From the NCBI GenBank assembly GCA_004154925.1, contig QJNS01000303.1:1-64000 (forward strand): a DNA stretch of 64,000 nt. The letters run 5' to 3'. Shown here piece after piece: positions 1-11,604 of the stretch. This stretch comes from Monosporascus cannonballus. Taxonomy: Eukaryota > Ascomycota > Sordariomycetes > Xylariales. The number at the start of each line of letters is the position of its first letter. Position 1 is the stretch's first letter. A program made the translations under genes and the position numbers. The notes under the pieces were generated by a model that did not search any database, was not told the origin of the DNA, and worked only from the letters and a program-made list of their open reading frames with translations.

Positions 1-2360
1 CGGTCAATTCCGGCCATTCGTGGCTTCCGGGCCCCCCCCCCCCCTTTTTTTTTTTGCCTTTCGTCGACCGTCCGCCTTGGCAGTACCCCTTAGGCCTTGG
101 CTGTCCTACCGGAGTCAGCGAATCCCAGAGCTAGAGTAAGAACTCAATACGCAGACTCATGAGCTTCTGGAGGGAGGGCTGCCAAGGAAAAGTCGTGGAC
201 GGACGCCCATATAGGTATTAGACTAGGACGTGGTCATCCCATCTAAGATGAGAGGGCGAAGGGCGCGACTTGCGGAAATTCTGACGTTATCCCACAAGGC
301 AGGCAGGTTGGCAAAGACCGCCAAGCGCACCTAACCGCGTCGGCCGGCGCGTTCTGTATGGCCCCCCTAGAGCGCTATCAAGTGCGGCTCGCTGCCACCG
401 CCCGGCTGGGACGGCGACGCGGATGGAGTTGCAGCCACTTGTCAGATTAGGTTACAATTTGCTTCGTTAATATATCTATCTATAGCAGGCAGGCGGGTAG
501 GTATGACAATGCTGTGCGCCGTCCGTCCCGCGGCGGTCGCACAGATACGTAAGTGAGTACCTAGACACCACGGACCATGATGGCTTTAGGGGCGAGGCTA
601 GAGAGACACGTACATACACACAGAGCTACTCAGGTATTCCGAATGCAAGGAGTGGGGCATCCTCATACCTATCTTCTTGGCCGAGGTACACTTGTATGAG
701 AAGTCCATCACACTCCCCCAAAACACCCACCAACCCCAAAGTCAAGCGGATGGCCTCGGCCCGTCTCTATTCCTTGTAGGCTACTACGGGATATGCCTTA
801 GTTATCTCGCATCCAGAAAGCCGGATTCGGTCGGGGTGTCGCGGAAGAGCGTGGCACCGCATGCACCACCGCGCTGCAACATGTGGTGCGACCTTGCGAG
901 ACTGGCGTGCACCATGCCTGGCGAGTCCCATGCAAGCACTGATGAGAGGCCGAGTTCGAGGGGCTGAGGTTGAACTCCCTGTCTCTATACTACCTCGGCC
1001 AATGTATTCGGCGATGATAGCAATGAACCCAACTGGCCGATGTCCGGATTCTCCGGCCTATAGACGACGCTGTCCGTCACACGGCGCCGAGTCGAGACAG
1101 ACGAGTCAAGTGGGGGCAATAGCATCGCATTGACATTGGGCATATGCGTGATCTGGCTACCTGTGTCACCGTGCTAAGGATCTAGTCTCGCCAGCGCAGA
1201 TTATAGGCCTGGAATCTCAGTGCTCCTAGCTGGATTAGAGACATACGGGATGTCCCTACGTATGTATGTAGGGTGTGTATGTCGCACACGAGGAGGGGGG
1301 ACATTACGTTGTGTATTGTATGGCATATGGAAGGCGGGTAGACGGGTTTGCCGCGACCGCATCGTTGCTGGGCTTGCGGTGGCTAAACGCGATGCTCCAC
1401 CGGTACCCGTGCAGATGTGTAGTAGATTACTAGTTATCAGATGGTTGAAGGTGTATGGAAAGATGCGATACCTAGGTATGTAGGTGGAGGATCATGTGTA
1501 AGACAGAGAAGGATCTGCCGCGTAAACGATTGGATCGGAAGGCCCTACTGCGGAGAGTCATAGTGCCCATACCGTGCAACTGATTTGTTGGTATCTTAGC
1601 ATGCAGTACGTCGTTCGATAATTACGACCCAAGGTTTTGTTTGAACACCTATTATAAGGAGCGTCATGTAGGGTACGAAGCGTCTAGCGCAGGAAAATGG
1701 TCGATTCCCGAAATATAGACGCTTAATGATGTCTATGCGTTCACATAGATAGAAAGCTGAATGAGCAACTGACGCTGGTATTTTAAACCACCGTATGTCT
1801 GATTACATTTTAATGCTCAGGCGTGCTCGATTGACTCGTGTGCCAAGCATCGTTAGCTCGTGGTGACCACGCCAGCATGCCTCCTACCCAGTGGTCAAAG
1901 ACGGTAATGTACTAATCATGCAACTGCCCTTCACTCAAGACTTTCTACCGTCTTGTCGTCGCGGCCCAAGAACTTCCAAGAATCTGGATGTCGGGCTTGT
2001 CGTTTTCTTCCCTGCGCCAAGAATCGCGTTCCAGGAGTGCCGCTCACCAAGGACACTAATAAAACCCACAAGACGAGGCCGAGACGGCTTGAAGCAGAGC
2101 CAAGAACAAATTTCCTGGTATTGGTGATTCCATACTCTCACATCTGTCTTCCTCTCCGGCTATTCTTGAGACTTTTGATTGCTTCTCAGGAGACCCGGCA
2201 GGGCGTTGGGATGGGTATCGGGAGTCAAGACGTGACGTAGTGAGACATATGACTTTCAACAGCATCATGGCGTTCTAGACGTGTGGCGATCATGACCCTA
2301 CGGCCCTACGCAGACTTAGCATTGATAAGAAGTTAAACGGCTTGGCTTACTATTCTCTTC
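1..2360. other. Gene-free stretch left of the CHORD gene
   Basis: No reading frame here looks like a recognisable protein; the short open frames overlap one another on both strands and have no fungal splice structure. Low-complexity tracts are visible: a C-run followed by a T-run near positions 30-55, a TATC-like run near 467-482, and GTATGTA-type runs around 1255-1275. Base composition is near balanced, unlike the AT-rich right end of the window. I see no RNA gene and no element boundary. Confidence 0.6.
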
Positions 2361-3472
2361 CTACACTCGCCCCGCACGCCCAACCTGCAAGATCTCCCCG
2401 GTACCGCGCTCGTCGCTTCGCAGGACTGGCCAACTCGAACCATCGGCTTTATACAGGCTGACCTCGAGCTTGGTGCCGAGGATTTTGTAAGCACATTTTT
2501 CCGGGTCGACAGGTCCAAACAGGGGCACCGACGCCTTGTAGCGCTTGGGCTTGGGGTCGGTCGTCGGCAGATCAACGACAACACTCCGCGGCTCGAAATT
2601 GACCGTCGCCCTGGAGCTGTCTATCTTCTTTAGGAAGAAAGAGGCTATAACGGTAGAAGGCGTCTGATAAAAGTCGGTGCGGACGGTTTGAAGCAGCTCC
2701 TCGCCGTCGGCGGAAACGGATGCCCCATTCTTGGGTTTAGACTTGTCCTTGCCGGAGCCGATGAACAGATGCCTCGGCGATGTCTTGCAGCCCTCGATCT
2801 TCATGAACTGGTCGAACTCGAGCACCCTGCGCTTGCAGCAGCTGTAGCCCTTGCTGCCCTCGTGGAAGATGGGCGCACCGGGGTGGTGGACGCATTTCTC
2901 GTCGTCGGACCGGGCTTGGCCCTTCTTATAAGTGGCGCCGCAGGCCTTGCGCCTGCATACCCGGCCATCGGGGATCTCCAGCGAAGGGTCGTCGTCTTCG
3001 CTTTCCGGAGGCGGAGCAGGCGCTGCGGGTGCGGGTTGCGCTGCGACAGGTGCACGGGTAGGTGCGGATAGCGGTACTTCTGCGAGCTTGGAAGCCAGGG
3101 ACTGTTGTGTAGCGGACAGCCCGGCACTGTCGTCCCCGCCGGATTTCTTCTCAATCTGAGGCGGCAGATCGGTGGTGCTGTGCTTCCCCTCGGTGCAAGG
3201 AGTGATCTCGAGGAACTCATCGAACGTAAGGACCCTTGGCTTGCAGCACTTCCAACCTGTTGTTGCATGGCAGAGTTATAAGTCATGTGATATTGGGTTA
3301 CGCGTGGGATTTCACGGTATCTTGCAATCTGGCAGTCCACATCGGATAGTGCAGCTAAGAACTTACCCTTCTGCCCCTCATGGAACACGGGAGGACCCGG
3401 GTGGTACTTGCAGACCTCCTCCGGGTCGGTGTACATCCTGCCGCAACCTTGATGGACACATTTCTGGGCCAT
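2361..3472 (-). CDS. CHORD and CS domain protein (co-chaperone family)
   Basis: Two exons, 3472-3367 and 3256-2361, joined across a 110 nt intron (GTAAGT donor) that splits a Gly codon, give 333 residues. Two CHORD zinc modules are visible: the first at about residues 5-61 (Cys5, Cys10, Cys21, His24, His31, Cys39-Cys40, Cys56, His61), the second at about 136-198, again with the Cys-Cys-Lys-Arg/Pro-Arg-Val-Leu block. An Ala/Pro-rich linker separates them. A CS (p23-like) domain follows at about 225-315 and ends with the family-typical Trp-Pro-Val-Leu-Arg and Ile-Leu-Gln-Val-Gly-Arg-Ala-Gly. Proteins of this architecture (RAR1/CHP-1/melusin group) bind zinc and act with Hsp90 and Sgt1 in the cytosol. 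The start is the only Met just before the first zinc ligand. The gene is divergent from the glutaredoxin-like gene. The Hsp90 role is inferred from the family. Confidence 0.93.
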
Positions 3473-4215
3473 GTTGGGCAACGTCGGCGGGACTGGTGAT
3501 GCTTTCCGGTGCGGGACTCTCCGATGCCGATAGTTCAACCTTAACCTAAAACAAAAGCATATGGGTGTATATACGAGAAAAGTCGAATTCAATCTGGATT
3601 GTTTCCGTGTTCACATCAGAAAGGAACCGAGGTTCCAGTGGTCAAATATACGACTAACAACACCCTGAACCCGATGGAAAGTGGTAGAGGCTTTGTAGAC
3701 TTCTCTGGAGGGGCTGCTTTGGAACATTGGGTCCCGCTAACTCCTTCACCGCCTACTATTTACGGTAATCGATGAAGTAAGCCTGCAGGCCGTAGTGCAT
3801 GTGCGGGCAGGGGTTCGAGGCATGGTGCGGGAGCTAACTACATGGGGTACCTGGACAAGCCAGGGGGGAAGGGGGAGCCCGACCCCACTCTTAACCCCTC
3901 TGCCTTCTCCGGCTTCGAATCCCCAATTCTTTCCCCAAGATCGATCTCTCATTGTAAGGCCAGCCAACCATCTCTCCCTACCTTTCCCGATTTAGCCACC
4001 CGTAGGGCTATCACTCATCCACCCACCCGTATGTAAGTTTAACCGTTTACATACATACATACCGTACCTTGTCGACCAACCAGCACGTGGCAATCGTGCC
4101 GTCAGTGAAATCATACGATCCCCCCGGGTCCGGTTTTGCATTTAAGGCGACGTGTTTTGCATCTTTTCATCTGTCTGATTCTCTCTACTCTGATTTCATC
4201 TTCTCGACTTCCGAT
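3473..4215. promoter_or_regulatory. Divergent promoter region between CHORD and glutaredoxin-like genes
   Basis: These 743 bp lie between two divergently transcribed start codons, so they must hold both promoters. The part nearer the + strand gene is strongly pyrimidine-rich (about 3885-3990 and 4155-4215), as is common just upstream of fungal start codons. A perfect CACGTG E-box-like palindrome lies at 4084-4089, and a CATA-repeat run at about 4047-4062. No factor assignment can be made from sequence alone. Confidence 0.45.
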
Positions 4216-4643
4216 ATGCGACCTACGTCAAGGTTGCTGCAGGCTTGCAGGATCACACTTTTCACTCGCGAGAACTGTGGTTTATGTACTCAGGCCCGAT
4301 CGGTATTATCTGATGTCTGGGACGCTAGACCCTTTGTCTTCAGAGAAATCGACATCGTCAAATCGGACTCGCAGCATCGTTGGCGAGATCTTTACGAGTT
4401 CGATGTACCCGTGGTAGGTTATCCCAGCCTTGCACATAGATCGCTCTGTAAAAGGAGAAGCGACCCTAGCGTTAGAGCAACATATAACTGAATTACAACG
4501 CTAACGCTCCTGGATAGATCCATATAAGCAAGTCTTCTGCACCAGAGGAACATCCCCAGCTTGCTTCGAAGGCAATTAAACTCATGCATCGGTTCGACAA
4601 AGATCAGGTTATGGCTAAAATGGACGTTGTCGAGAAGCTCTAA
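4216..4643 (+). CDS. Glutaredoxin-like protein (DUF836 family)
   Basis: Two exons, 4216-4413 and 4518-4643, with a phase-0 intron of 104 nt (GTAGGT donor, TAG acceptor), encode 107 residues. The thioredoxin-fold start is visible: a beta strand 'RITLFTRENC', then the redox-type motif Cys-Gly-Leu-Cys at residues 21-24, a helix, then 'FREIDI' and the 'DVPV|IHI' segment that carries the cis-Pro typical of the fold. The intron interrupts exactly between that Val and the following Ile-His. The C-terminus ends 'MDVVEKL', as in fungal members of the glutaredoxin-like DUF836 family (yeast YDR286C type). The family is small, soluble and poorly characterised; a thiol-disulphide role is inferred from the CxxC motif. 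The longer open frame starting at 4069 is not needed and would add an unconserved leader. Confidence 0.88.
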
Positions 4644-4962
4644 TATGGTTACGCTTCGTAAACTCATTCTTTTCGAAACATCGCATCACCAGCGGTACTG
4701 ATTAAAAGTGCAAGCTGAGCAAAGTAGAGCCATAGGGACCATGATATGATTTTGTAGGAAGATGGAGGCCACTCGAAGGGCAATGATCAATAGTATCGGT
4801 TATTTTTAGTTTGGAACCGGCCCCGGAGAAGCTCTCTTAGTCTCAGCTATCCGTCACCCCTCGGGAACCGACATCTTCTCCCATGCCCATGCTGCTATCA
4901 TTTATCTTGTTCTAATTCCCTTGTCGGCCTAGAAGATCGTCAAAGTCCATTTCGCCATGGCT
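4644..4962. other. Short intergenic gap between convergent genes
   Basis: This 319 bp stretch lies between the 3' ends of two convergent genes (glutaredoxin-like on +, aldolase on -). It should carry both transcription terminators. T-rich and A-rich patches occur (about 4801-4811), but no distinct polyadenylation signal can be singled out. Confidence 0.4.
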
Positions 4963-5974
4963 TTAAGCACCGTACCCGCCGGCGGTCTTGGGCGCACTCG
5001 AACCTTTCGCGACGCTGAGGGACTGGGCCAGGCTGGCCTGCAAGTGCGTTACATCCAACGCCACGCTGATCATATCGAAGCCCTTCTCTGCGTACTCTCT
5101 CGCCTGTTCCGGGCTGGTAGCGAAGAAGCCGGCTTTCTTGCCGGCCTCTTTCGTGGCAGCGAGGATACGGTCCATCGCCTGCTGCAACTCAGGCTTGATC
5201 ACACCGTCCAGTATGGGGTGCCCGATGTTGTTACCCAGGTCGAACGGGCCGATCAGGACGACATCAACTCCGGGTACCCGGGCGATGTCGTCCACGGCGT
5301 CGAGCGCCTCCTGCGTCTCTATCTGTACCATCGTCAGGAGCGACTCGTTGGCATGCTGCAGGTACTCCGTCATGCTCGGTATCGGGTTGAACCGCTCCAT
5401 CGCGAAGGGTGACCCGAATCCGCGCTGGCCCTGGGGCGGAAACTTGGCCGCGGCAACGACCTTTTGCGCGTCCTCAGCAGAGCGAAGCAATGGGACGAGG
5501 ATCTGCTCTCTTTAGTGAGATTCTGTGCTGTCTATTCCGAAGCACTCACCCCATGAGCTCCAGCATCGAGCGCACCTAAGTAAGGATCAATGATGTGTTG
5601 GACGCGCCCTTGTTCTTAGACTCACGCTTCACCATCCAGCCCTGCATGTCCGGTATTCTCACGAGTGGGCTAGCCCCACAGGCTGCGATAGCTGGTATCG
5701 CTTCGTGCATTGCGGGATCCAGTGGCATGTTAGCATAGCTCCGGTCGTGTTCAACTTGACGCAATATCTGTCAAGTCGCTGAACCCATATTACGGGGGTG
5801 TCGGAGTCTGTCCTCACCATCCATGTTCCCATGCTCACAGTCGACCATGACCCAGTCCACGCCGGGTGTTCGGGCCAAGGTCCTAGAAATATTGGCACCG
5901 GGCAGACACTGCCACAGGCCCATACTCGTCTCGCCCCTGTCGAAGGCATTCTTCAACATACAACCCGACAACAT
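4963..5974 (-). CDS. HpcH/HpaI-type aldolase / citrate lyase family protein
   Basis: The protein matches class II pyruvate aldolases that cleave 4-hydroxy-2-oxo acids (HpaI type) through a divalent metal. Four coding blocks fit the family: 5974-5818, 5718-5626, 5575-5550 and 5502-4963, giving 271 residues in total, the usual length. Visible landmarks are 'MGLWQ-LPGAN' near the start, 'DWVMVDCEHGN' with the conserved His, 'LVRIPDMQGWMVKRALDAGAHGILVPLLRSAE', the metal-ligand Glu in 'VQIETQEAL' and the Asp in 'LIGPFDLGNNIG'. Introns 2 and 3 are canonical (GTGAGT donors, TAG and CAG acceptors). Intron 1 has a clear GTGAGG donor at 5817, but the position where frame and homology require an AG reads GG (5720-5719). 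The gene may therefore be mis-spliced or dead. The start at 5974 is the first Met; 5959 is an alternative. Confidence 0.8.
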
Positions 5975-8774
5975 CCTGGCGAATCGACCCTGAACTTGTG
6001 GGCGTAAGTTACGTCGGGGAGGACCAGTTCGATTCGGGACGAATATAGATCGAGCTGCTAGACGACCTCGCAGAATGGGCGGCATCCCATGTGCTTCCTT
6101 GGGCGCTCCCGTCGCAACGATTTGGGCCGAGAGTTGAATGAGGCCAGCTGTCGGTACGATAGTTATCCGACGTCGAAAGAAGCTCGCCCTGTCTCCGCGT
6201 GTCCCGAATGCGAATGTCACGGCGGAAGTGTTTCCGTTGCATCCCCGCATAATGCCACTCCAGTGGGTTTATGTGGGGTACTGACAGCCCCTCCCTGTCC
6301 CAGTCGATCAACCGCCCCTTCTGCCGAGACGTTGTAAGGAATTGACATCGACTGCTCTATTAACAGCTTCTAAATACATGGACGACACTTTTGGAAGGCC
6401 ACGTTTAGCACGGCGACTGCGAGGCCGGCATCATTCACGCACCCACTGCTATCGTTGCCCGAACACCAAGGAGCTGCGTACGTCCACATGGATAGATACG
6501 TGGCGTCGAATCACCCGACTGAGTATTTCACCTCTCGTAGTCCGGTGCCGACCGATCTACGACAGTTCCAAAAGCATGGTCGCAGCGCGGCCTCGAGTGC
6601 CTCACATAGGCTGGGACTGGATCGCCCAAGTGGACTGCCCATCTGAGGCTCGCTTATGCGTCCACATCCCGCCGCTGCGCCGCTTCCAGGTCGAGTGTAG
6701 TGTCTGTCGGTCGCAATATTTATCCAATGGGGCTATTTCCTGGATCTTTATGCCAGAAATCCGATGGCAAAACCTTGGTTTCTGGCCGGGTTATCACGAA
6801 CGTGAACCGCAAGTCCTCTAATCGATGGACTAAGCACAAGAGGCCGGTGGAAATTCGTCCGTCACTGTTGTGCTGAGCTCCGCTTCCATGGCTGCGGTCG
6901 CAATCATAGGGCGCGGGTAACACTATTCAGCGCACCACGCATTCCAAAGGCGACATCATGAAACCACTTAAACGGGGATGCAGGAAAATCTAGCCATCCT
7001 CTTAGCCGGATCTGGGGCCTGCCCACGAACTACGGCGGCGTCCACTCCCAAGACCGTGAATGGCAGCCCACCAGGAGCCCGGACTACATTACTCATGGTA
7101 CATATATGTACGTCTGGAAGTTGGACGGAGTCGTGACCGCCCGTATGGAACGAGCCCTGGACGACAGGTAGCTACTGCGCAACCGCGGTCTTTGAAGGGG
7201 GCGGCGATCAATGTCGGCATCGTGAGCCGTCAGCAGCGTCTTGAACCCCAGGGGCCATTGGTGCGTGAAGACGGTCAGCGGGTACAGGATCGACACTAGA
7301 GACCCTTCGCTGCGGGTAGGGGGGAGGTGGCGAGTATCGCGGTTAGTGACGACCTCGCGCTGTGGGCCGTCGTGCGCCGTAAAAGGCGCCCCGCGCACAC
7401 CATTACTCCCGTGAGGATCGGGCCCCTGCTTTGGAATTGGGCCCCGGCAAGCAAGGTAGAGAGACGGCAGTCGAAAGACAAGTCGTCCCCCAAATCGGCA
7501 CGCCATCTGATTGTGGGACTCGTCTCAACACGGCCTGCTTTCAGCGCTAGCGTATTACATAAGTTAGGTAGGTACTGGATATTCTCTTCAAGATAGTTTA
7601 GTAAAGTCGGACCTATCTATCCCAATGAAAAACCGTGATGCTCTATTGCTCGGTAAGTTAACACCGGGACGCAGGTACGTAAGATTCATTTGCTGATAAC
7701 GCCCCCCTAAGTCACTAAAATTTCCCGCCCCCATTGCTGCGGTCGTTAGTGTGGAGCGCGAATGAAGGCTGCGGTGGATATGGAGATAGGATTCGGATTC
7801 GGATCCGGGGCCCGGCTATCCGTGTGTGATCGTGGTATAACGGTCCGGACTTTGGAGCGAGGCGCAGGTGAACGATGTGCATCTCTTTATTAATTCGGTT
7901 TCAAGAAAGGAGAGTCAGTCAGCCATTTAAAGGGACCACTTCTGGGTGGCACTTTAGAGCAGTTGCCGTAGCAATGCCAACGGGAAGCATCAATACCACG
8001 AAACACTAAACGCGCAGCCTTGCTCTGCGAAATAGCCTCACGTGTAAGGGGTATGACAACGTACATGGTGCATGGGATATATATTTAGGTATTATAATTA
8101 TACGTAGAGACACCTCACCGGTCTTCGGATCCCAACGTGAGGTATTCTATACAAGTCGATGCTGCGGGTTTACGTTCGGAAAATACCCCGCGTTGTCACA
8201 TTCATGCCTTGCCCCCTGGTGAACAACGGCCAGACCACCTCTTCTGCGGATGTTTCCATTCGACCCGCGACCAGCAGGACTGTGGCCCGACCCGTATCTG
8301 TGAAACGGCGCGGAATCCCCCGTTCTGCGCCCGTCATGGTGGCACAACGTCTGATGCCCACTCAGATGGCAGCAGGGACCGCCCTGACATATTCGCTCAT
8401 CGGTTCCCATCCCCGCCGCGTCCAACCCGACCCTTTCGCCCTCTTCTGCTTCGTAAACTACCGGGGCAAGCCGTCATCTCATGCTATCAGCAGGAGACGC
8501 TTACAACGAGCAAACGAGTCCCTTTCGGTTTTGGCTTGCTCAGAACTCATGGCCGTGGTCGAAGTCTAGGCTGTGGCTGCCTTCGGCTGTAGCTTGAATG
8601 CGACGTCACTCGGCATATACGTGTTCGGATCGATGCCCTAGCGGTATCGAGGCGTGTGCAAGCCGTGGCGCAAATCGCGACATCTGGACGCGGCTATCCC
8701 CAAAGGGGGTGGTTATCACGAACCACCCAAAGCCTCGACGCAATTAGAATGACAACTGTGGCGTCCGGACCCTT
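5975..8774. other. Gene-free stretch of about 2.8 kb
   Basis: No recognisable gene. The longest frames (6342-6821 on +, 8137-8592 on +, 7093-7506 on -) have no family resemblance that I can see, overlap counterparts on the other strand, and lack convincing introns. Base composition is near balanced with stop codons in all frames. The stretch holds the start of the aldolase gene at its left and the 3' end of the regulator gene at its right. A decayed gene is possible, especially on the minus strand at 8170-8361, but cannot be supported. Confidence 0.5.
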
Positions 8775-10368
8775 TCAGTCTACTTGCGGCACGTGTAAGC
8801 TTTCCGAGAGAATCATCATGTTCTTCGAGGCTTCAAGTGCCCTGTCCTGCAGAACGGCCTCAGCGTGCGTAGCCACATCGAGGGGATCTGCGAGTCTCGA
8901 CGGGGGCGTGCTCTGCATCGCGCTGAACATTTTACTCAGAACCTCAATGTGGGTGACGAAGCCGCCGCTTTGGCTCGACTGCTCGAGTATAGACTGCTCA
9001 TCGCTCCAATCCGCACCCCACACGTGGGGAGGGATCACGTCCCCGTCGTACAAGACTATCCGGAGCGGCCACTGCAGCCGCGGCCACCATTCTTCGTCAT
9101 CAGGGTCGAAGAGCGAGACGATACCCATCACTTCTCGGCGGGCTACGCCCCTAAGCCACCAAAAGCCGTCGAGACATTTGAGCAGAGCGAAATAGCTGGC
9201 GAGGATGGCGAGGGCGCGAGGTCGGCGCATTTCGAGCAGCTCGATGAACCGACGCGACACGGTGGCTAGGAATACCAGGGGAGCACCGGTGTGGGGTATC
9301 TTGTGAGCCCAGTTGAGGACGGCTACGGCATGCTGGTAGGCCCGACGCGTGAGGAGATAGCCGGGCGACTCGCCGCCATTCTGAGCGAGCTCCTCGTCGA
9401 GCCCGACGAGCAGATCTCCGAAGAAGGTCGTTTCGTGCTCGGAAAGATTGAGGTTCAGCGCCGGCTGCGCCTCGATGATGGGGACGACGACTCTGCTGTG
9501 ACGCAGCCATTGCCAGCTAGAGGCGACGACGGCCTTGACGCCCTGGAACGAATGGAACCACGAAAGCGGTAGGACATACCCATCAGACCTATCCTTGACA
9601 TCGCCGCTGTCGTCGCGGGTGAAGATCCGGGACGCCGTAGACTGAAAGGCGATGAGGGCGGCAGTTAGAAAGAGGGCCTCGGCATTCGACTCGTTGATGC
9701 CATTGCTGAGACTGGTGCCATACTCGGACAGGGTGGCGGCCATGTAGGCGTGGCTCGCCCGCACGAGATCCTGGTCTTGAGGGGAACTGGATCGCAGGTG
9801 AAGAGCAGCCACGGCCAGAAGGGCATCGGCTAGGAAGCTTGCGCCGGAGAAGGCAAGGTTCGGGACCGTATCCCTCCAGATCTTCTCACTAACATCGTCG
9901 GCTATAGCCAGGGTCTTGCAGGTGATAGTAGTGTAGTGATGGAGGAGCCTCAACTCCATCATCCGGTTCTGCCTGGAAGTCGCGGACAAGGTGGGAGGAT
10001 CGGGGTTGCGATACATGGAGAGGGGGGTGCTCGCCGCTATAGAAGGCGTAGGAGGAAGCGTATTGGTGGTCATGGGCGATGCCACCGAGGGGCTGTCAGC
10101 AAAGCTGCCGGCCGATGTAGTCGGACGCGGAGTCTCGGCGGGGACGAGAGAGTCTGTTATGTCGGGATGCTCAAAGTCGCACGCAACTCCGTGCTTGGCG
10201 CAGTTCCCGCAGCGAGGATGAACCTCATCGCACTTCATACGTCTCCAAGTCAGCCCTGGATGTTGGATTTCTGAAAACAGGGGCCTTGCCACTACGGACC
10301 TTGATCTTCCGCGCCTTACAGCGCCGACATCCAGCTCGGGACTTCTTATGCGACCTCCGCGGTGGCAT
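8775..10368 (-). CDS. Zn(II)2Cys6 transcription factor with fungal-specific regulatory domain
   Basis: Two exons, 10368-10300 and 10232-8775, separated by a 67 nt intron (GTCCGT donor, AAG acceptor), give 508 residues. The N-terminus is basic and carries a complete binuclear zinc cluster with Cys at 14, 17, 24, 31, 34 and 41 (spacing C-x2-C-x6-C-x6-C-x2-C-x6-C); the intron falls exactly between Lys23 and Cys24. A Ser/Pro/Thr-rich linker follows. From about residue 95 onward there is a long helical region ('LLHHYTTITCKTLA', 'LLAVAALHLRSSSPQDQDLVRASHAYMAATL') typical of the Fungal_trans_2 class of C6 regulators. It is nuclear and DNA-binding by family; targets are unknown. No biosynthetic cluster is adjacent. 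The open frame reads upstream through the intron, but only the spliced version restores the zinc cluster. Confidence 0.93.
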
Positions 10369-11604
10369 CGTAGGTGTGCATCCAAAGCCGGGCGACAAAT
10401 TTACGTGGTATATTCAGTAGCAATGTGCTCGGTAATCGCCAGGCCGAGACGACTCACATGATGGGGATTGGGAGTAGGGTCCAAAGTTTATCGTACCTCA
10501 GTGCCCGCTGGAGGGAAGCCATCGGAGGGAGACCAAGAAATCGAGCGAAGTTGAGGCTTATGAAGCTCGACTCCGAGAATAAAGAGAGGGCGGGACGGGG
10601 AGATGGGAATCGGCTATTCCGTACGAAGGTACGAAGGCAATGGTTTCCCTAAATGAAAGGGTGGCTTAAGCTTTTAGCGAATCAAACAGCTGCTAGGGCG
10701 TGCTGAGCCACTGCCTAGCGGCGCACTACCGGTGCCTACGGGCGCTGAGAGAGCCTTGCAGGTTTGGCATGTGGGGACCAGGAAAGGGCCCGAATCGGGG
10801 GCTCGGGGAAGTTAGAAACCCTTGAAGAAATTAACTCTCGAAATCCGGGTCCGTCAATCCAAGGTGAGGATGGCCCCACTTTCGATGCATAACCTGCCCC
10901 AGGTATAAATACTTACATAACCCAGCCATGCCACACAATATGTGATTTTGCCTTCGCCCTTTCGAATTCGCAGAAAAAAAAAAAAACCCTTGGAAGGCCG
11001 CCGCCAAATCAAGGACCAAGTGCACAAATGGAATCCTCTCGTGGAAGAGATGTAGTTGGTGATTATACCCCCTTTCCCGGATACTCAGCTTAGTAGATAG
11101 AGCGGAAAGAGGGGTGGGGCATCTATGTAGCTATGGGGGCTCCACTGGTACAGGGTATTTAGACAAATTATGCAAGGCGTATGTATGAAGGGACAAGCGC
11201 AGCTGAAGCAACGAACATGACAATATGTGAAGGATGGTCACTCAATTCAAGATCCATGAAAGGCAAAATCGAAAAAGCGGCAAATGTTAATCATGGATGC
11301 GCCCTCTGGAGCTGCAGGAGGCCGTTGGCTGCCTAATTCAGGCTGTTTTACATCCTACTAGTAGAAAGAGTAGTAGATTGGCCTAAAACATGTCCGGGCT
11401 TTCTGAGGCGTCCAAGACCCTTGCAGCCTGCATCAAAGATAAGAGTTTTCTCTTTCGCACTGGGCTTCGCTACGAGCAGGTTGTAGACTCTGCCTGAGCG
11501 CGAGAATGGGCAAGAATCCCCTATAAATCAATCCTACGCACTCGCTCAACTTTGGGGCTACCGTTCTACCTTACCCACGCTAACTCGGGTGGGCCGAACG
11601 AAGA
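10369..11604. other. Intergenic region upstream of two divergent genes
   Basis: This stretch of about 1.2 kb lies between the start codons of the C6 regulator (-) and the dynamin-like gene (+), so it should contain both promoters. A 13-base A-run occurs at about 10974-10986. The 80 bases just before 11605 are C/T-rich, a common fungal leader feature. No open frame of note is present. Confidence 0.5.

Noticed and set aside
2801..3592. 263-codon minus-strand frame across the CHORD gene
   Set aside because: It reads exon 1 correctly but runs through the intron and then continues in the wrong frame. The spliced model restores both CHORD modules.
4069..4215. Upstream extension of the glutaredoxin-like protein from the Met at 4069
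   Set aside because: The extension is not conserved in the family and crosses the pyrimidine-rich leader; the Met at 4216 starts the known N-terminus.
4957..5515. Two + strand frames opposite the aldolase gene
   Set aside because: Antisense shadows of a clearly recognisable aldolase; no family resemblance of their own.
6342..6923. 159-codon + strand frame and an overlapping minus-strand frame
   Set aside because: The composition is not protein-like and there is no recognisable family.
8137..8592. Possible gene with frames on both strands
   Set aside because: No domain, no signal peptide and no convincing introns; one minus-strand frame looks faintly enzyme-like, but not enough to call.
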